Positions 1-8,482 are shown, numbered from the stretch's first letter. The stretch: DNA of 40,816 nucleotides from Chloroflexota bacterium (GCA_963170165.1 CAUJGQ010000081.1:1-40816), one strand, 5' to 3'. Notes: generated by a model from the letters alone, not told the origin. Numbers and translations: made by a program.

Positions 1-203
1 CGCTCACGACCCCCCTGCTAGGGGGGTGACCGAGGGGGGGGCGGCTGCCCGCCACCCCCCCCTCGCTGCCGAGACCCCCCCGCTCGCTGCGCTCACGACC
101 CCCCTGCTCGGGGGGTGAACGAAGGGGGGTGCCGTCCTTCGTTATCCCCCCTAGCAGGGGGGATGCCCGTAGGGCAGGGGGGTCCGGCTCCCTCCGCGCT
201 CGC
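1..203. repeat. C6/G6 hairpin cassette block
   Basis: This gene-free block at the window start consists of near-identical GC-rich modules. Perfect dyads are visible at 9-27 (ACCCCCC, loop TGCTA, GGGGGGT), 98-116 (the same arms, loop TGCTC) and 144-164 (ATCCCCCC, loop TAGCA, GGGGGGAT). They are separated by a recurring phrase of the type GCTCGCTGCGCTCACGA. The same modules recur at about 2768-2935, 10871-11040 and 19811-20060. No coding potential is visible: open frames here are only GC-driven. The block is the core side of a composite repeat whose minisatellite arm lies at 204-289, and it continues beyond the left edge of the window. Confidence 0.85.
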
Positions 204-289
204 TGACCCTTTCGGGGATTGCCGTCACCGTCGTCACCGCTGTCACCGGTTCTGGGGATTGCCGTCACCGTCGTCACCGTCGTCACCGG
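204..289. repeat. 9-bp minisatellite arm A at the 3' end of the primase gene
   Basis: Read on the minus strand, this is a run of GGTGACGAC/GGTGACGGC/GGTGACAGC units interrupted by 12-bp inserts (AATCCCCAGAAC, AATCCCCGAAAG). The unit-plus-insert arrangement keeps a 3-bp period. The first units overlap the last codons of the primase-polymerase gene and give it a Gly-Asp-rich tail; the TGA at 243-245 lies inside the array. The same array type occurs at 10365-10581, 11044-11270, 19691-19810 and 20067-20165. Confidence 0.9.
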
Positions 290-2612
290 GCGCGGGGCTG
301 ATGACGATCAGGCGGCGGCCACCATGGGCGCGCAGCCCTGTCTCCACGCGGACACCGGCCGCCAGCAGTGCCGGTTGTATCCGGCGCAGTGCGGTGGCGA
401 GCGCACCAGGGGTGGAGGGCCAGAGACGCGAGCGCCGCTCCACCTCCGTGATATCGCCGGTCTGCGCCAGTTCGGCCAGCAGCTGCGCGGCCGTGCCCTG
501 CCACGGGCCGCGCTCCGCCCGCGCTAGCACCGCCCGCGCGACGGCGGAGTGCTCGAGCGTCTGCTCGTCCGCGCTGCGGCGGCTGGCGGCGTAGGCCGCA
601 AGGAACCGCTCCCCGCTCCAGCCTGCCCCCAGCGCCGGCATCCCCGCCGCCACCCAGCGCGCCGCATCGGCCATACGCGGCAGCCGCGCCGGCCGCACCT
701 GCTCCTCATCGCGCAGCGCCCGCGACACTCCGTCCAGTAGCGCGCCGAGAATCCGCGGGCGGGCAGCGTCAAAGCCGGCCCCGACCTCCTGCTCCGGCCG
801 CCGGGCAGACTCGGGGATGGGCGGCAGCGTCACCGTCAGCGCCCGGTCAAGCAGGTCCTCCCGCTCCACATAGGCGCCGATGCCCGTGAGCAGCAGCGGG
901 CGGACCGCATCGAGCACCACCTCCTCGCTGTCTTCATACAGCTTGCGTGTGCCGAAGCCGCCGCCGGTGGCCATGCGGCAGAAGGCGTCAGACAGCGCCG
1001 GGGTCAGGCGGGAGATGTTATCGAAGGCGAGCACGTGACGGCTCTGGGCGGCAATCATCAAGTCGCGCTCGTCGCGCGGCTCGGCGCGCAGCTCCACCAG
1101 CGAGGGATCGACCAGGGCGCGCAGCACCCGCGCCGTCGTGCTCTTGGCTGCGCCCTGCGTCCCCTCTAACAGCAGCGCCAGATACGGCCCGTCCGCGCGC
1201 ACCGCCTGCAACAGCCAGCCAACGATCAGCGTAAAACCGTCGTCGCTGCCGGCGTTCACGAACGGGCGCAGCTCCTCGATGCGGCCCCCAGCCACCGGCT
1301 CCGGCAGCTCGCCGGCGGTGACCGGGCGGCGGAAGCGTACCGCGTCCGGCGGCTCCGGGAGCAACCGCCAGCCGTCCGCCGTCACCTCGATGCAGCCGCC
1401 CGCCCGGCCGCCGCGGTCGATGTACAGCGCGCTGCCTAGCTGGGCGATGCGCACGGCCACGGTACGTTCCGGGCAATCGAACACCGCGCGGGCGGCCAGC
1501 ACCTCCAGCGCGGCGCGCAGCGCCTCCCCCGCCGGGGCGCGGCCGTGCCGCCGGTAGAAACCGCGCGTCAGCCATAGGCGCGTGCGCTCGGCGCGCAGCG
1601 GGTGCGTCTCGCGGCGGCCATCGACGCTGAAGGTGAGATAGGGCGCCGCCTGCGGCGTGTGGAACAGGTCCGCCTCCTCGGTGGCCAGCGCCACGAACAC
1701 GGCCGCATCGCCATCGCGGCGGCTCTTGCCCCGCTCCTCGCCGGCTGGCTCCGGCGCTGGCTCCGGCGTGGTGGCGGGCGCGTGCAGCCCCAGCCAGCGG
1801 GCGGCGGCGGCGGGCAGACGTGGGTCGATGCCGGTCTGCGCCAGCGCGGCGGCCCCCCGAACCCGCTTGCCTTCGGCCAGCCGGGCGGCGGTGGTGCGCG
1901 CGGCGCGGGCGCGGTCCTCGACCTCGGTATCACCCCCGGCGGCGGCGGCGGTGCGCAACAGCCGGGCTGCCTGCTCCCCCGCCAGCCCGCCACTCACCAG
2001 CAGCCCGGCCCAGCCGAGGGCGGCGGCATGGCGGCCACCCGCCACAGGCCAGTGGCGGGCGATGAGCGCCGCCACCGCCACCATGGCCACCCGCCGCTGC
2101 AAAGCGACGGCCGGCACGCGCGCCGGGCTGCCCGTCGCGTGCCACAGGTAGCGGTCGCCCGCCACCTGGGAGGGCGGAACGGCCGTCTGGCCGCCGGTGG
2201 AGCGCAGCTCAACCAGCACCTTGCCGTCCAACGGGTCTTCGTAGCGCGCGCTGGCCCTGCCCGGCGGCTCCGGCACGACATACCAGTAGTGTGAGCGCGG
2301 GCGCTGGCTGCGGCCGGAGATGCGCGCCGTGTTGGGCAGCAGCTCACCGGCGACGGCGACGGCCTCCGGGGTGTCGAGGTCGACATCTACCAGCCCGCCC
2401 GAGGGAGCGCCCAGCAGCAGGCCCAGATTGGCGCCGCCGGCGAAGGCGCGCGGGAGATCGGCCGCGGTCAGGCGCAGGCTGGTCCAGTCGCGGACGGCGG
2501 GTTCCTTGGCGCCGGGGCGCAACGGCAGCGGTTGCCAGCCAGCGCGCAACGCCTCGGCGGCGGCCTCCAGCACGGCTGGGACGGCGACGGCAGGGGCGGA
2601 CGGGTGCGACAT
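243..2612 (-). CDS. Primase-polymerase (AEP) fused to a P-loop ATPase
   Basis: The protein has 789 residues. The N-terminal region (about 15-170) is a bifunctional primase/polymerase domain of the archaeo-eukaryotic primase superfamily. It shows the metal-binding DxD (D76, D78 in GGLVDVDLD), the His motif (H108 in PRSHYWY) and the third motif LVELRSTGGQ followed by PPS (about 133-148). A helical PriCT-like linker follows (about 190-260). The C-terminal ATPase has Walker A GTQGAAKS (484-491), a Walker B-like HVLAFDN (526-532) and an LLLTGIG sensor-like strand; a winged-helix-like tail follows. Such architectures are known from phage, plasmid and integrated-element replication proteins. The start ATG has GGAG about 10 nt upstream, and a LexA-type operator lies just upstream. 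The last 14 residues (Gly/Asp-rich, ending NPQNR) are encoded by the minisatellite. No integrase or other phage gene is nearby. Role in priming, gap repair or replication of an element is inference. Confidence 0.85.
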   Translation of the reverse strand: MSHPSAPAVAVPAVLEAAAEALRAGWQPLPLRPGAKEPAVRDWTSLRLTAADLPRAFAGGANLGLLLGAPSGGLVDVDLDTPEAVAVAGELLPNTARISGRSQRPRSHYWYVVPEPPGRASARYEDPLDGKVLVELRSTGGQTAVPPSQVAGDRYLWHATGSPARVPAVALQRRVAMVAVAALIARHWPVAGGRHAAALGWAGLLVSGGLAGEQAARLLRTAAAAGGDTEVEDRARAARTTAARLAEGKRVRGAAALAQTGIDPRLPAAAARWLGLHAPATTPEPAPEPAGEERGKSRRDGDAAVFVALATEEADLFHTPQAAPYLTFSVDGRRETHPLRAERTRLWLTRGFYRRHGRAPAGEALRAALEVLAARAVFDCPERTVAVRIAQLGSALYIDRGGRAGGCIEVTADGWRLLPEPPDAVRFRRPVTAGELPEPVAGGRIEELRPFVNAGSDDGFTLIVGWLLQAVRADGPYLALLLEGTQGAAKSTTARVLRALVDPSLVELRAEPRDERDLMIAAQSRHVLAFDNISRLTPALSDAFCRMATGGGFGTRKLYEDSEEVVLDAVRPLLLTGIGAYVEREDLLDRALTVTLPPIPESARRPEQEVGAGFDAARPRILGALLDGVSRALRDEEQVRPARLPRMADAARWVAAGMPALGAGWSGERFLAAYAASRRSADEQTLEHSAVARAVLARAERGPWQGTAAQLLAELAQTGDITEVERRSRLWPSTPGALATALRRIQPALLAAGVRVETGLRAHGGRRLIVISPAPGDDGDDGDGNPQNR

Positions 2613-2624
2613 ACGGCACGACTC

Positions 2625-2644
2625 CAGAACGAGTGTTCTGTATA
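2625..2644 (-). promoter_or_regulatory. LexA-type SOS box overlapping a -10 (TATACA) of the primase gene
   Basis: Positions 2625-2640 read CAGAACGAGTGTTCTG, a perfect 6-bp dyad around a 4-bp centre. The core GAAC-GAGT-GTTC fits the Gram-positive-type LexA consensus GAACRNRYGTTC. On the minus strand a TATACA hexamer (2644-2639) abuts it, so a bound repressor would cover the start-site region. The start codon is 12 bp downstream of the dyad. No good -35 is seen at the usual distance. LexA control is inference from the motif. Confidence 0.7.
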
Positions 2645-2967
2645 GCTTGCCCTATCGTCCCGGCGCTGTCACAAATCCATGTCATGCACGTTTATTCCGG
2701 AACCAGCGGTCAGGTATGGCCGCGGGCCACGCGGCTCAGCCAATCGCAAGCCCAGCCACCACGAGCCGGACCCCCCTGCCCTACGGGCATCCCCCGTGCC
2801 AGGGGGGATGACGAGGAGGAGCGGGCATCCCCCTGCCAGGGGGGACTACGAAGGGCCTCCCCTCGTTCACCCCCCTAGCAGGGGGGGCGTGAGCGCAGCG
2901 AGCGGGGGGGGACGGGCAACGACAAGCGAGCGGGCAGCGCCCAGTAGCCGGCCACGCGGCACCCGGG
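2645..2967. repeat. Gene-free spacer with C/G hairpin cassettes upstream of the primase gene
   Basis: No gene is seen between herA and the primase gene. About 2768-2935 holds another copy of the C6/G6 cassette family: a GCCGGACCCCCCTGCC phrase, dyads around 2789-2808 and 2825-2840, and a C6-TAGCA-G7 dyad near 2870-2887 followed by the GAGCGCAGCGAGCG phrase. Together with 1-203 these blocks bracket the primase gene on both sides. The part nearest the gene (about 2645-2700) is less GC-rich and would hold its promoter. Confidence 0.75.
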
Positions 2968-4653
2968 CTACGGCGCGTACAGATCATCGACGGGCGGGGG
3001 CGGGACGCCGAGGCGCTGGCGGAAGGTGGCGTAGAACGCTTCGGTGCCGTAGGTCTCCGTGCGGACGACGACGGGCATCGGCACGGCGTGGCCCAGAATC
3101 AGCGCCTGCTGCTTGGTCTCCAGCTTGGCCAGCACCGCCCGTAGCTCGCGGGCGCCGGCGATGCCGCCCAGCGCCGCATCGATATCGCGCTCGTTGTCGA
3201 GCAGGCAGGTGATGCGCGTGGCGATCTGCGACAGCACCTCGTCGTCTATCGCCGAGGGGCGCTGGTCGATCACCAGCAGCGTGACATGGTACTTCCGCAT
3301 CTCGCGGGCGATCTCGCCGAAGATGGTCTGCCGCGCTACCTGCGGGTTGAGGAACTTGTGTGCCTCTTCAATCGTGATGATCAGGTGCGGCGGCGGCTCG
3401 CCCGTGCCACCGTGCACCGCCTCGATGCGCTCGCGATACACCTCGTGCAGCCGGCGGGTGAGGACGTTGGCGACCAGCATATAGGCGGGCAGGTCGTTGC
3501 CGTAGGCGCCGAACTCCAGCACGACGTTGGTGCCGTGCAGCAGGTACTTGAGGATGCTCTGCACGCTGTCGGCGCCACCGTGTTCGACGAGGAAGTGCTT
3601 GTTCCGCACCAGCCGTTGCAGCCCGCGGCGCAGGTTGAGGATCGTCGCGGCGTGGATGCCCCGCCGTTGCAGCAGATCCGCGGTCTCCTCGTCGCTCTCC
3701 ACCAGCTCCATCGCGCCGCGCAGCCAGTGCGGCTGGCCGAAGTGCTTGGCCAGCTCGTGCGCCGCCTCGACGGCGTTATCCGTCAGGTTGAGGGTTTGCT
3801 GCAGGACCGCGATATCACCTGGCTCAATGTCCTGGTAGCGGATGGTGATGGCCGTGTCGTAGCGCACGCCCCGGCGGCGGGAGCTGGCTTCGTCCAGCGT
3901 CATCACGGCGACGGCGTTGCCCAGCAGCTGCTTGAGCGCCTTGACCTTGCCGGTTCCCCCCTCCGAGGAGCCTTCCCAGCCGTACTCGTTGTGCATGTCA
4001 AAGACCAGATTGACCGAGCGCTTACCCCGGTCGCGCTGCGCGCTGGACTTGTCTATCAGATGCGTGAGAATGCTGCGCGTCAGGAAGGTCTTGCCCGTGC
4101 CGCTCTTACCGAAGATGCCGTTCGAGCGCTCGATGAAGCGGTCGTACGACAGGCAGACCTTGACATCCATATCCAGCGGCGTGCCGATGACAAAGTGACC
4201 GGGGCCGTCTTCGCCGAAGATCTGCGAGACCTCGGCCTGGGTGGCATCGCGCACGGCAGAGAAGTGCGAGGGGACGGTCTTCACCGGCTCCGGGGTGCTC
4301 GCGGCGGCGCCGGTGACGCGCAGCATGGGCATGACATGCAGCACGGCATAGACGGCGGTGCCGGCGAAGATGGCGCGCAGGAAGCCGTCATCCGGCTCCG
4401 GCGGCTGGCGCAGCACCGCCTCCGATGCGGCCCGCAGCTCGACATCGGTGATCATGCCGAAGAACTTCTGCCCCGTCGCTTCGATGGTGACGTACCGGCC
4501 GGCGGCGATCTCCTCCACCAGGCGGCCGGCCGCCAGCCGGACTTCGAGCCCCTTCGTGAGCGAGCCGCCGATCACCGTGCCGAGGGCGGTCCCATCCGGC
4601 GGCATCACGGTGGAGAGGTCATAGGCGCCGTTGACATGGTGCGGTGCACTCAT
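2968..4653 (-). CDS. herA: HerA family DNA translocase/ATPase
   Basis: The protein has 561 residues and belongs to the HerA/FtsK superfamily of hexameric DNA-pumping ATPases, which work with the NurA nuclease in DNA end resection in archaea and some bacteria. An N-terminal HAS barrel spans about 20-110 (GTVIGGSLTKGLEVRL and KFFGMITDVEL). Walker A is GKSGTGKT (182-189). A strand with LVFDMHNEYGW lies near 217-226, Walker B is LIITIEEAHKF (about 424-434), and ATRITCLLDNERD near the C-terminus is a plausible arginine-finger region. The ATG start lies 15 bp after the upstream HAS-barrel gene, so the gene is in one operon with that gene and nurA. Length and motif order are normal for the family. 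Confidence 0.93.
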   Translation of the reverse strand: MSAPHHVNGAYDLSTVMPPDGTALGTVIGGSLTKGLEVRLAAGRLVEEIAAGRYVTIEATGQKFFGMITDVELRAASEAVLRQPPEPDDGFLRAIFAGTAVYAVLHVMPMLRVTGAAASTPEPVKTVPSHFSAVRDATQAEVSQIFGEDGPGHFVIGTPLDMDVKVCLSYDRFIERSNGIFGKSGTGKTFLTRSILTHLIDKSSAQRDRGKRSVNLVFDMHNEYGWEGSSEGGTGKVKALKQLLGNAVAVMTLDEASSRRRGVRYDTAITIRYQDIEPGDIAVLQQTLNLTDNAVEAAHELAKHFGQPHWLRGAMELVESDEETADLLQRRGIHAATILNLRRGLQRLVRNKHFLVEHGGADSVQSILKYLLHGTNVVLEFGAYGNDLPAYMLVANVLTRRLHEVYRERIEAVHGGTGEPPPHLIITIEEAHKFLNPQVARQTIFGEIAREMRKYHVTLLVIDQRPSAIDDEVLSQIATRITCLLDNERDIDAALGGIAGARELRAVLAKLETKQQALILGHAVPMPVVVRTETYGTEAFYATFRQRLGVPPPPVDDLYAP

Positions 4654-4668
4654 CGCGGGGACTCCTGG

Positions 4669-5253
4669 CTATGGGCGGATGCGGCGCAGGATAGCGTGCA
4701 GCCGGTCCGGCTCGGCCGCCAGCAGGCCGGCCAGCGCCCGCCCGCTGGTGATCAGAAAGGCGCGGCTGTCCGGCTGGTGCGCAGCCGCCCGGCGCAGGCA
4801 GGCGGCCGTTACCTCATCCGCCAGCGGCCCGGCGGTGAGCAGTAGTTTCAGGTAATCCGGCTCTGCGCACAGCGCTGCCGTCTCCACCGCCGTCGCCGCC
4901 CGCACCAGCGCGTAGACCGGCGCCGGGGCATCGGGCAGGTAGCGGCGCATCTCGCCGCCCGGTCCGGCGTGGCCGGTGACGGTGGCGGTGAACGTCGTCT
5001 GGAGCAGCGCCGGAATCTGGGGGTTCTGTGCCAGCACCGCGGCCCGGCCGTCTCCCGGACCGCCGCGCGGGGCCAGCCTGCGGCCGGGGTCGATACCGCC
5101 GGTCAGCGCGCCGGTGACGGCGGCGTAGATGGCGGGGGCGTCATCCTCGGCCACCACCAGCGCCCCCAGCGGCGGCGCGCCATCCAGCGTGTGGCAGACC
5201 GCGGTCAGCCGGTCGATGGACGCTTCTATCACGCGGCCGAGCGAGGCAGTCAC
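4669..5253 (-). CDS. HAS-barrel-like accessory protein of the HerA-NurA operon
   Basis: The protein has 194 residues and no catalytic motif that I recognise. The N-terminal ~65 residues (LGRVIEASIDRLTAVCHTL, then APPLGALVV, IYAAVTGALTGGIDPGRR) resemble the small beta barrel at the N-terminus of HerA and of F-type ATPase subunits. The C-terminal half is helical, with conserved-looking stretches (MRRYLPDAPAPVYALV; YLKLLLTAG; LHAILRRIRP). It is wedged between nurA (8-bp gap) and herA (15-bp gap), which argues for a role as adaptor or cap for the translocase-nuclease complex. The fold assignment is by eye. No signal peptide or membrane segment is seen. Confidence 0.7.
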   Translation of the reverse strand: MTASLGRVIEASIDRLTAVCHTLDGAPPLGALVVAEDDAPAIYAAVTGALTGGIDPGRRLAPRGGPGDGRAAVLAQNPQIPALLQTTFTATVTGHAGPGGEMRRYLPDAPAPVYALVRAATAVETAALCAEPDYLKLLLTAGPLADEVTAACLRRAAAHQPDSRAFLITSGRALAGLLAAEPDRLHAILRRIRP

Positions 5254-5261
5254 GGCTCCTC

Positions 5262-6506
5262 CTAGATGCGGCGCGTCGCCTTGCTGCGCGACTTGGCGGT
5301 GCCGCCGGGGCCGGGCGACGGCCGCACCTCGCGGTCGAGCAGCGCCGCGAACGACCGGCGGTCAACGGTGGTGATCACGGCCTGCTCATGCGCCTCTTGC
5401 AGGGCGATGGGGTAGCCAGGGCCCTTGGCGCACTGGTCCAGCAGCAGGGTGTGCAGCAGCGCCACGTGCTCCGGCCGGCCGGCCTGCCACACCGGCATCT
5501 CCACCCGTGCCAGCTCCTCCGGCAGCCGCAGGTAGAAGAAGGCGACGGCGTGCCCCTCCTGCTCGTACCAGGGCGCGGCGGCGGCGGTATCGGAGCGCAG
5601 GAACGCCCGCGAGCGGGTGAGGAAGACGGCGCTGCGCTCGCCCGGCGCCAGCAGCTCGGTGAAGAGGTCCGCATCGGCCGTCAGGCCCACCACGTCACAC
5701 GGGCGCGGCGGCGCGCTGAGCCCGGGGCAGCGGGTGCACACCACCTCCGGCAGCGGGCAGGCGGCGACCCGCAAACTGTGCACCACATCGGCGGTGCCCG
5801 GGGCGCTGGTATACGCCGCGGTGACGAGCAGGCCCGCCCCAGCCAGGTCCCGCAGCGTGTTGAGGGCCGGCAGCAGCCCGCCGCTGTCATAGATCAGCCG
5901 CTCGCGCAGCCGGCGGGAGATGGGCGCCTGCGTCACGTTCCACAGCCCCAGGTTGCCATCGAGCAGCGCCGCCCGCGGGTGGCCGCCGGGCAGCGCCGCC
6001 GCCAGCTGTGCGAGCTGATGCAGCTCACGCACGCTGCGCAACAGCGCCAGCGTCTCTCCCCGGATGGTGTCCTCGTGGCTGGCGTCTTCGCTATCCTGCT
6101 CGGTCAGCGGCTGCGAGGACGGCTGTACTTCCGCCGCACTGTCGAGTTCTGGTGGCAGGTCGCAGCCGTAGTGAATCGCCGCCCAGCCGAGATTGAGGAC
6201 GAAGCAGCGGGCGGGCGCGTGGCGGTCGACATCGATGTGCGAGCCGTCCACCGCCAGCACGGAGTACGCCTCCGGCGGCGGCGGTGCGGCGTAGCCGCGG
6301 GCGGCATCCTCGTGCAGGGGCAGCGCCAGCGGCCAGCGGCAGCGGCAGTCTGCCAGCCGCTGGGCCCAGCGCTCGGGGCGGGCCGCCTCCTGGGTGAGCC
6401 TGGCAAGGGCGGCGCGCAGGCGGGCGCCACGGGTGGCGCGCTCCGTATCGAGCTGGGCCAGCAGCAGCGGCAGCTGCTCGGCGACGCGCACCAGGTCGAG
6501 GGACAT
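5262..6506 (-). CDS. nurA: NurA-type 5'-3' nuclease
   Basis: The protein has 414 residues. The NurA domain is marked by AVDGSHIDVDRHAP (catalytic Asp at about 87 in VDGS), a second acidic motif LLDGNLGLWN (D183 region), and downstream strands (CDVVGLTADADLF, VAFFYLRLPEELARVEMPVW) typical of the RNase H-like NurA fold. In archaea NurA is a Mn-dependent nuclease stimulated by HerA for double-strand-break resection. A roughly 40-residue Glu/Asp-rich insert (about 120-150) sits between the motifs. The ATG start is 15 bp downstream of selB, and the stop is 8 bp before the HAS-barrel gene. Operon with herA is clear from order and spacing; activity is inferred from the family. Confidence 0.88.
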   Translation of the reverse strand: MSLDLVRVAEQLPLLLAQLDTERATRGARLRAALARLTQEAARPERWAQRLADCRCRWPLALPLHEDAARGYAAPPPPEAYSVLAVDGSHIDVDRHAPARCFVLNLGWAAIHYGCDLPPELDSAAEVQPSSQPLTEQDSEDASHEDTIRGETLALLRSVRELHQLAQLAAALPGGHPRAALLDGNLGLWNVTQAPISRRLRERLIYDSGGLLPALNTLRDLAGAGLLVTAAYTSAPGTADVVHSLRVAACPLPEVVCTRCPGLSAPPRPCDVVGLTADADLFTELLAPGERSAVFLTRSRAFLRSDTAAAAPWYEQEGHAVAFFYLRLPEELARVEMPVWQAGRPEHVALLHTLLLDQCAKGPGYPIALQEAHEQAVITTVDRRSFAALLDREVRPSPGPGGTAKSRSKATRRI

Positions 6507-6521
6507 GGCCGTCCTCCGCGC

Positions 6522-8393
6522 TCAGCCGCGCAGCACGCGGGCATCACCCACCCGGCGGGTGACGCCGCGCTGGTCCAGGGATTCCAGCAGCGCCTGGGCG
6601 TATTTGCGGCTGGCGCCGAACAGGTCGCGCACTTCTGCCAGCGTCACCGTGCCCTGCGCGCGCAGGTGGGCGATGATGCGTTGCTGCATGTCATCGTAGG
6701 CGCGGGCGTCAAAGACGATACCATCACCGGCCGGTGTCACGCGGCCTTGCTCTGCCAGGTGCGCCAGCAGCTCCGGCGGCGGCAGCCGGTCGGGGGCCGG
6801 TGCGTAGGGATTGGCGCGCAGCTGCGCCACGAAGCGGGCCGCCTCCTGCTCCTGCTCCGGCGTCAGCGTCACCACCCGCTCTGGCGGCGCCACGGCCGCA
6901 CCCCTGTCGGCCAGCTGCCCGGCGCGCAGCCAGCGGGCCAGGACTTCGTTCCAGGCGCGCCCAGCCAACCCTACCCGGCTCTTCAGATCCTCGCGCGGGA
7001 TGCCAGAGCGGAGCGGGTTGGCGGCGAAGTACGTGCGCAGCGCCGCCTGCGCCTGCTCCCAGCGCGCTGCCAATCCCGGCGCGGTGATGAGCAAGGTGGT
7101 GCGGTGCAGGGGCGCCTCCGGCTCACCCAGCGCCACGACCCGGCCGCTGGCAAGCAGCAGCTCGACCGCGGCGCGGCTCTGCTCCTCCCCCAGGTCGGTC
7201 TGCTTGACCAGGGTGGCCACATCGGCTGGCTCCAGCCGCGCCAGCAGGGTGAAGACGGTCTCCTCCGGCGCGCCGCGGGCCAGCGTCTCCAGGGTCTGCG
7301 CCGTGGCGGTATCGTACCGGCGGTGACGGCGGGCGCGGGTTTCGACGATGACGCCGCCACCCAGCGTCTCATTTGGTGAGCGGATGACGAAGCCGTCGCC
7401 CTTGACCAGCGCCAGCGGCTCGGCCAGCCGCAGCTGTGCCCAGGCCGGCTCGCCGCCGCGCAGCTCGTCGCGGTCCAGCAGCCGCACCTTCGCCTCCACC
7501 TCGGCGGCGCCACTGTGGAAGGTGACGGTGGTGTTGTGCTTGAGCGGGTGGGCGAGGCCGGTGACGGCTGTCAGGCTGACATCCACGGCGGACGTGGGGC
7601 GCAGCCAGCCCGGCGCGGTCAGCACCTGGCCCCGGTGCAGCTGCTCGACGGCGAGGCCGGTGAGATTGACGGCCACGCGCGTACCGGGCCGGGCGGCATC
7701 GGTCTTGTGCCGGTGCGACTGCAGCCCGCGAATCCGCGAGCGGGCGCCGCCGGGGACGATCTCCACCTCCTGACCGGCGCGTAGCGCGCCATCGATCAGG
7801 GTGCCGGTCACCACGGTGCCAAAGCCGCTGATGGTGAAGGCGCGGTCAATCGCCAGCCGCGGCCGGCCGATATCGCGCTTGGGCGGGGTGTCTGCCAGCC
7901 GCTGGGCGATGGCGCTCAGCAGCGTATCCAGCCCCTGCCGGGTATAGGCGGAGCAGGGGACGATGGTGGCGCCGGCCAGTGTGGTGCCGGTCAGCACTTC
8001 CTCGATATCGGCAATGACCAGCTCGAGCCAGTCACGATCCACCAGGTCGGCCTTGGTGACGGCGACGACGCCAGCGCGGATCTGGAGCAGGTCGAGAATG
8101 GCCAGGTGCTCGCGGGTCTGGGGCATCACCCCCTCGTCCGCGGCGATGACGAGCAGCGCCAGGTCGATGCCGCCCACTCCGGCGAGCATGTTCTTGATGA
8201 AGCGCTCGTGACCGGGGACATCGACGATAGAGACCTCCTGGCCGCCCGGCAGCGGTAGCCAGGCGAAGCCGAGGTCAATCGTCATGCCACGGGCTTTCTC
8301 CTCGCGCAGGCGGTCCGGGTCGATACCGGTCAGGGCCTGGACGAGCGTTGACTTGCCGTGGTCCACATGGCCGGCCGTGCCAATGACGTACAC
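6522..8393 (-). CDS. selB: Selenocysteine-specific translation elongation factor SelB
   Basis: The protein has 623 residues from a GTG start at 8393 (GGAGGG about 9 nt upstream; a longer frame exists but the homology begins [16 protein letters not shown]). The GTPase domain has G1 GHVDHGKST (8-16), the DVPGHERFI switch II and VTKADL (G4). EF-Tu-like domains II-III follow, then the SelB-specific C-terminal winged-helix repeats ending in [31 protein letters not shown]. SelB carries Sec-tRNA to in-frame UGA codons with a SECIS hairpin. No selA, selD, tRNA-Sec or selenoprotein gene is seen in the window, so the rest of the system lies elsewhere. It leads into nurA-herA with a 15-bp gap, which suggests cotranscription without an obvious functional link. 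Confidence 0.95.
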   Translation of the reverse strand: MYVIGTAGHVDHGKSTLVQALTGIDPDRLREEKARGMTIDLGFAWLPLPGGQEVSIVDVPGHERFIKNMLAGVGGIDLALLVIAADEGVMPQTREHLAILDLLQIRAGVVAVTKADLVDRDWLELVIADIEEVLTGTTLAGATIVPCSAYTRQGLDTLLSAIAQRLADTPPKRDIGRPRLAIDRAFTISGFGTVVTGTLIDGALRAGQEVEIVPGGARSRIRGLQSHRHKTDAARPGTRVAVNLTGLAVEQLHRGQVLTAPGWLRPTSAVDVSLTAVTGLAHPLKHNTTVTFHSGAAEVEAKVRLLDRDELRGGEPAWAQLRLAEPLALVKGDGFVIRSPNETLGGGVIVETRARRHRRYDTATAQTLETLARGAPEETVFTLLARLEPADVATLVKQTDLGEEQSRAAVELLLASGRVVALGEPEAPLHRTTLLITAPGLAARWEQAQAALRTYFAANPLRSGIPREDLKSRVGLAGRAWNEVLARWLRAGQLADRGAAVAPPERVVTLTPEQEQEAARFVAQLRANPYAPAPDRLPPPELLAHLAEQGRVTPAGDGIVFDARAYDDMQQRIIAHLRAQGTVTLAEVRDLFGASRKYAQALLESLDQRGVTRRVGDARVLRG

Positions 8394-8416
8394 GCGCCTG
8401 CTCCCTCCGTGGCGCG

Positions 8417-8425
8417 ATCGTAGCA
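8417..8425 (-). promoter_or_regulatory. Extended -10 promoter upstream of selB
   Basis: The minus strand reads TGCTACGAT (TGn plus TACGAT), predicting a start near 8409 and a leader of about 16 nt before the selB GTG. No -35 box is evident, as expected for an extended -10. The same TGCTACGAT string precedes lepA. Confidence 0.5.
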
Positions 8426-8482
8426 CGGATGTGCGGGGAGCAGGGAACGGGCTTCTGTCTCCGGCGCGCGGCCGGCCACCGG

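Noticed and set aside
1-2935. Prophage or integrated plasmid around the primase gene
   Set aside because: No integrase, capsid, terminase or partition gene is present, and no att-like direct repeat next to a tRNA was seen; only the repeat blocks bracket the gene.
3286-4845. A 519-codon plus-strand open frame opposite herA
   Set aside because: No recognisable domain; the minus-strand HerA has full Walker motifs and operon spacing.
5388-7379. A 663-codon open frame on the plus strand opposite nurA and selB
   Set aside because: It is a GC-driven shadow: rich in Arg/Gln/Gly without any family motif, while the opposite strand encodes clear NurA and SelB.
6522-8393. Selenoprotein genes expected near selB
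   Set aside because: I looked for in-frame TGA in the peroxiredoxin and other redox genes; the peroxiredoxin has a normal Cys codon and no truncated frame with a hairpin was found.
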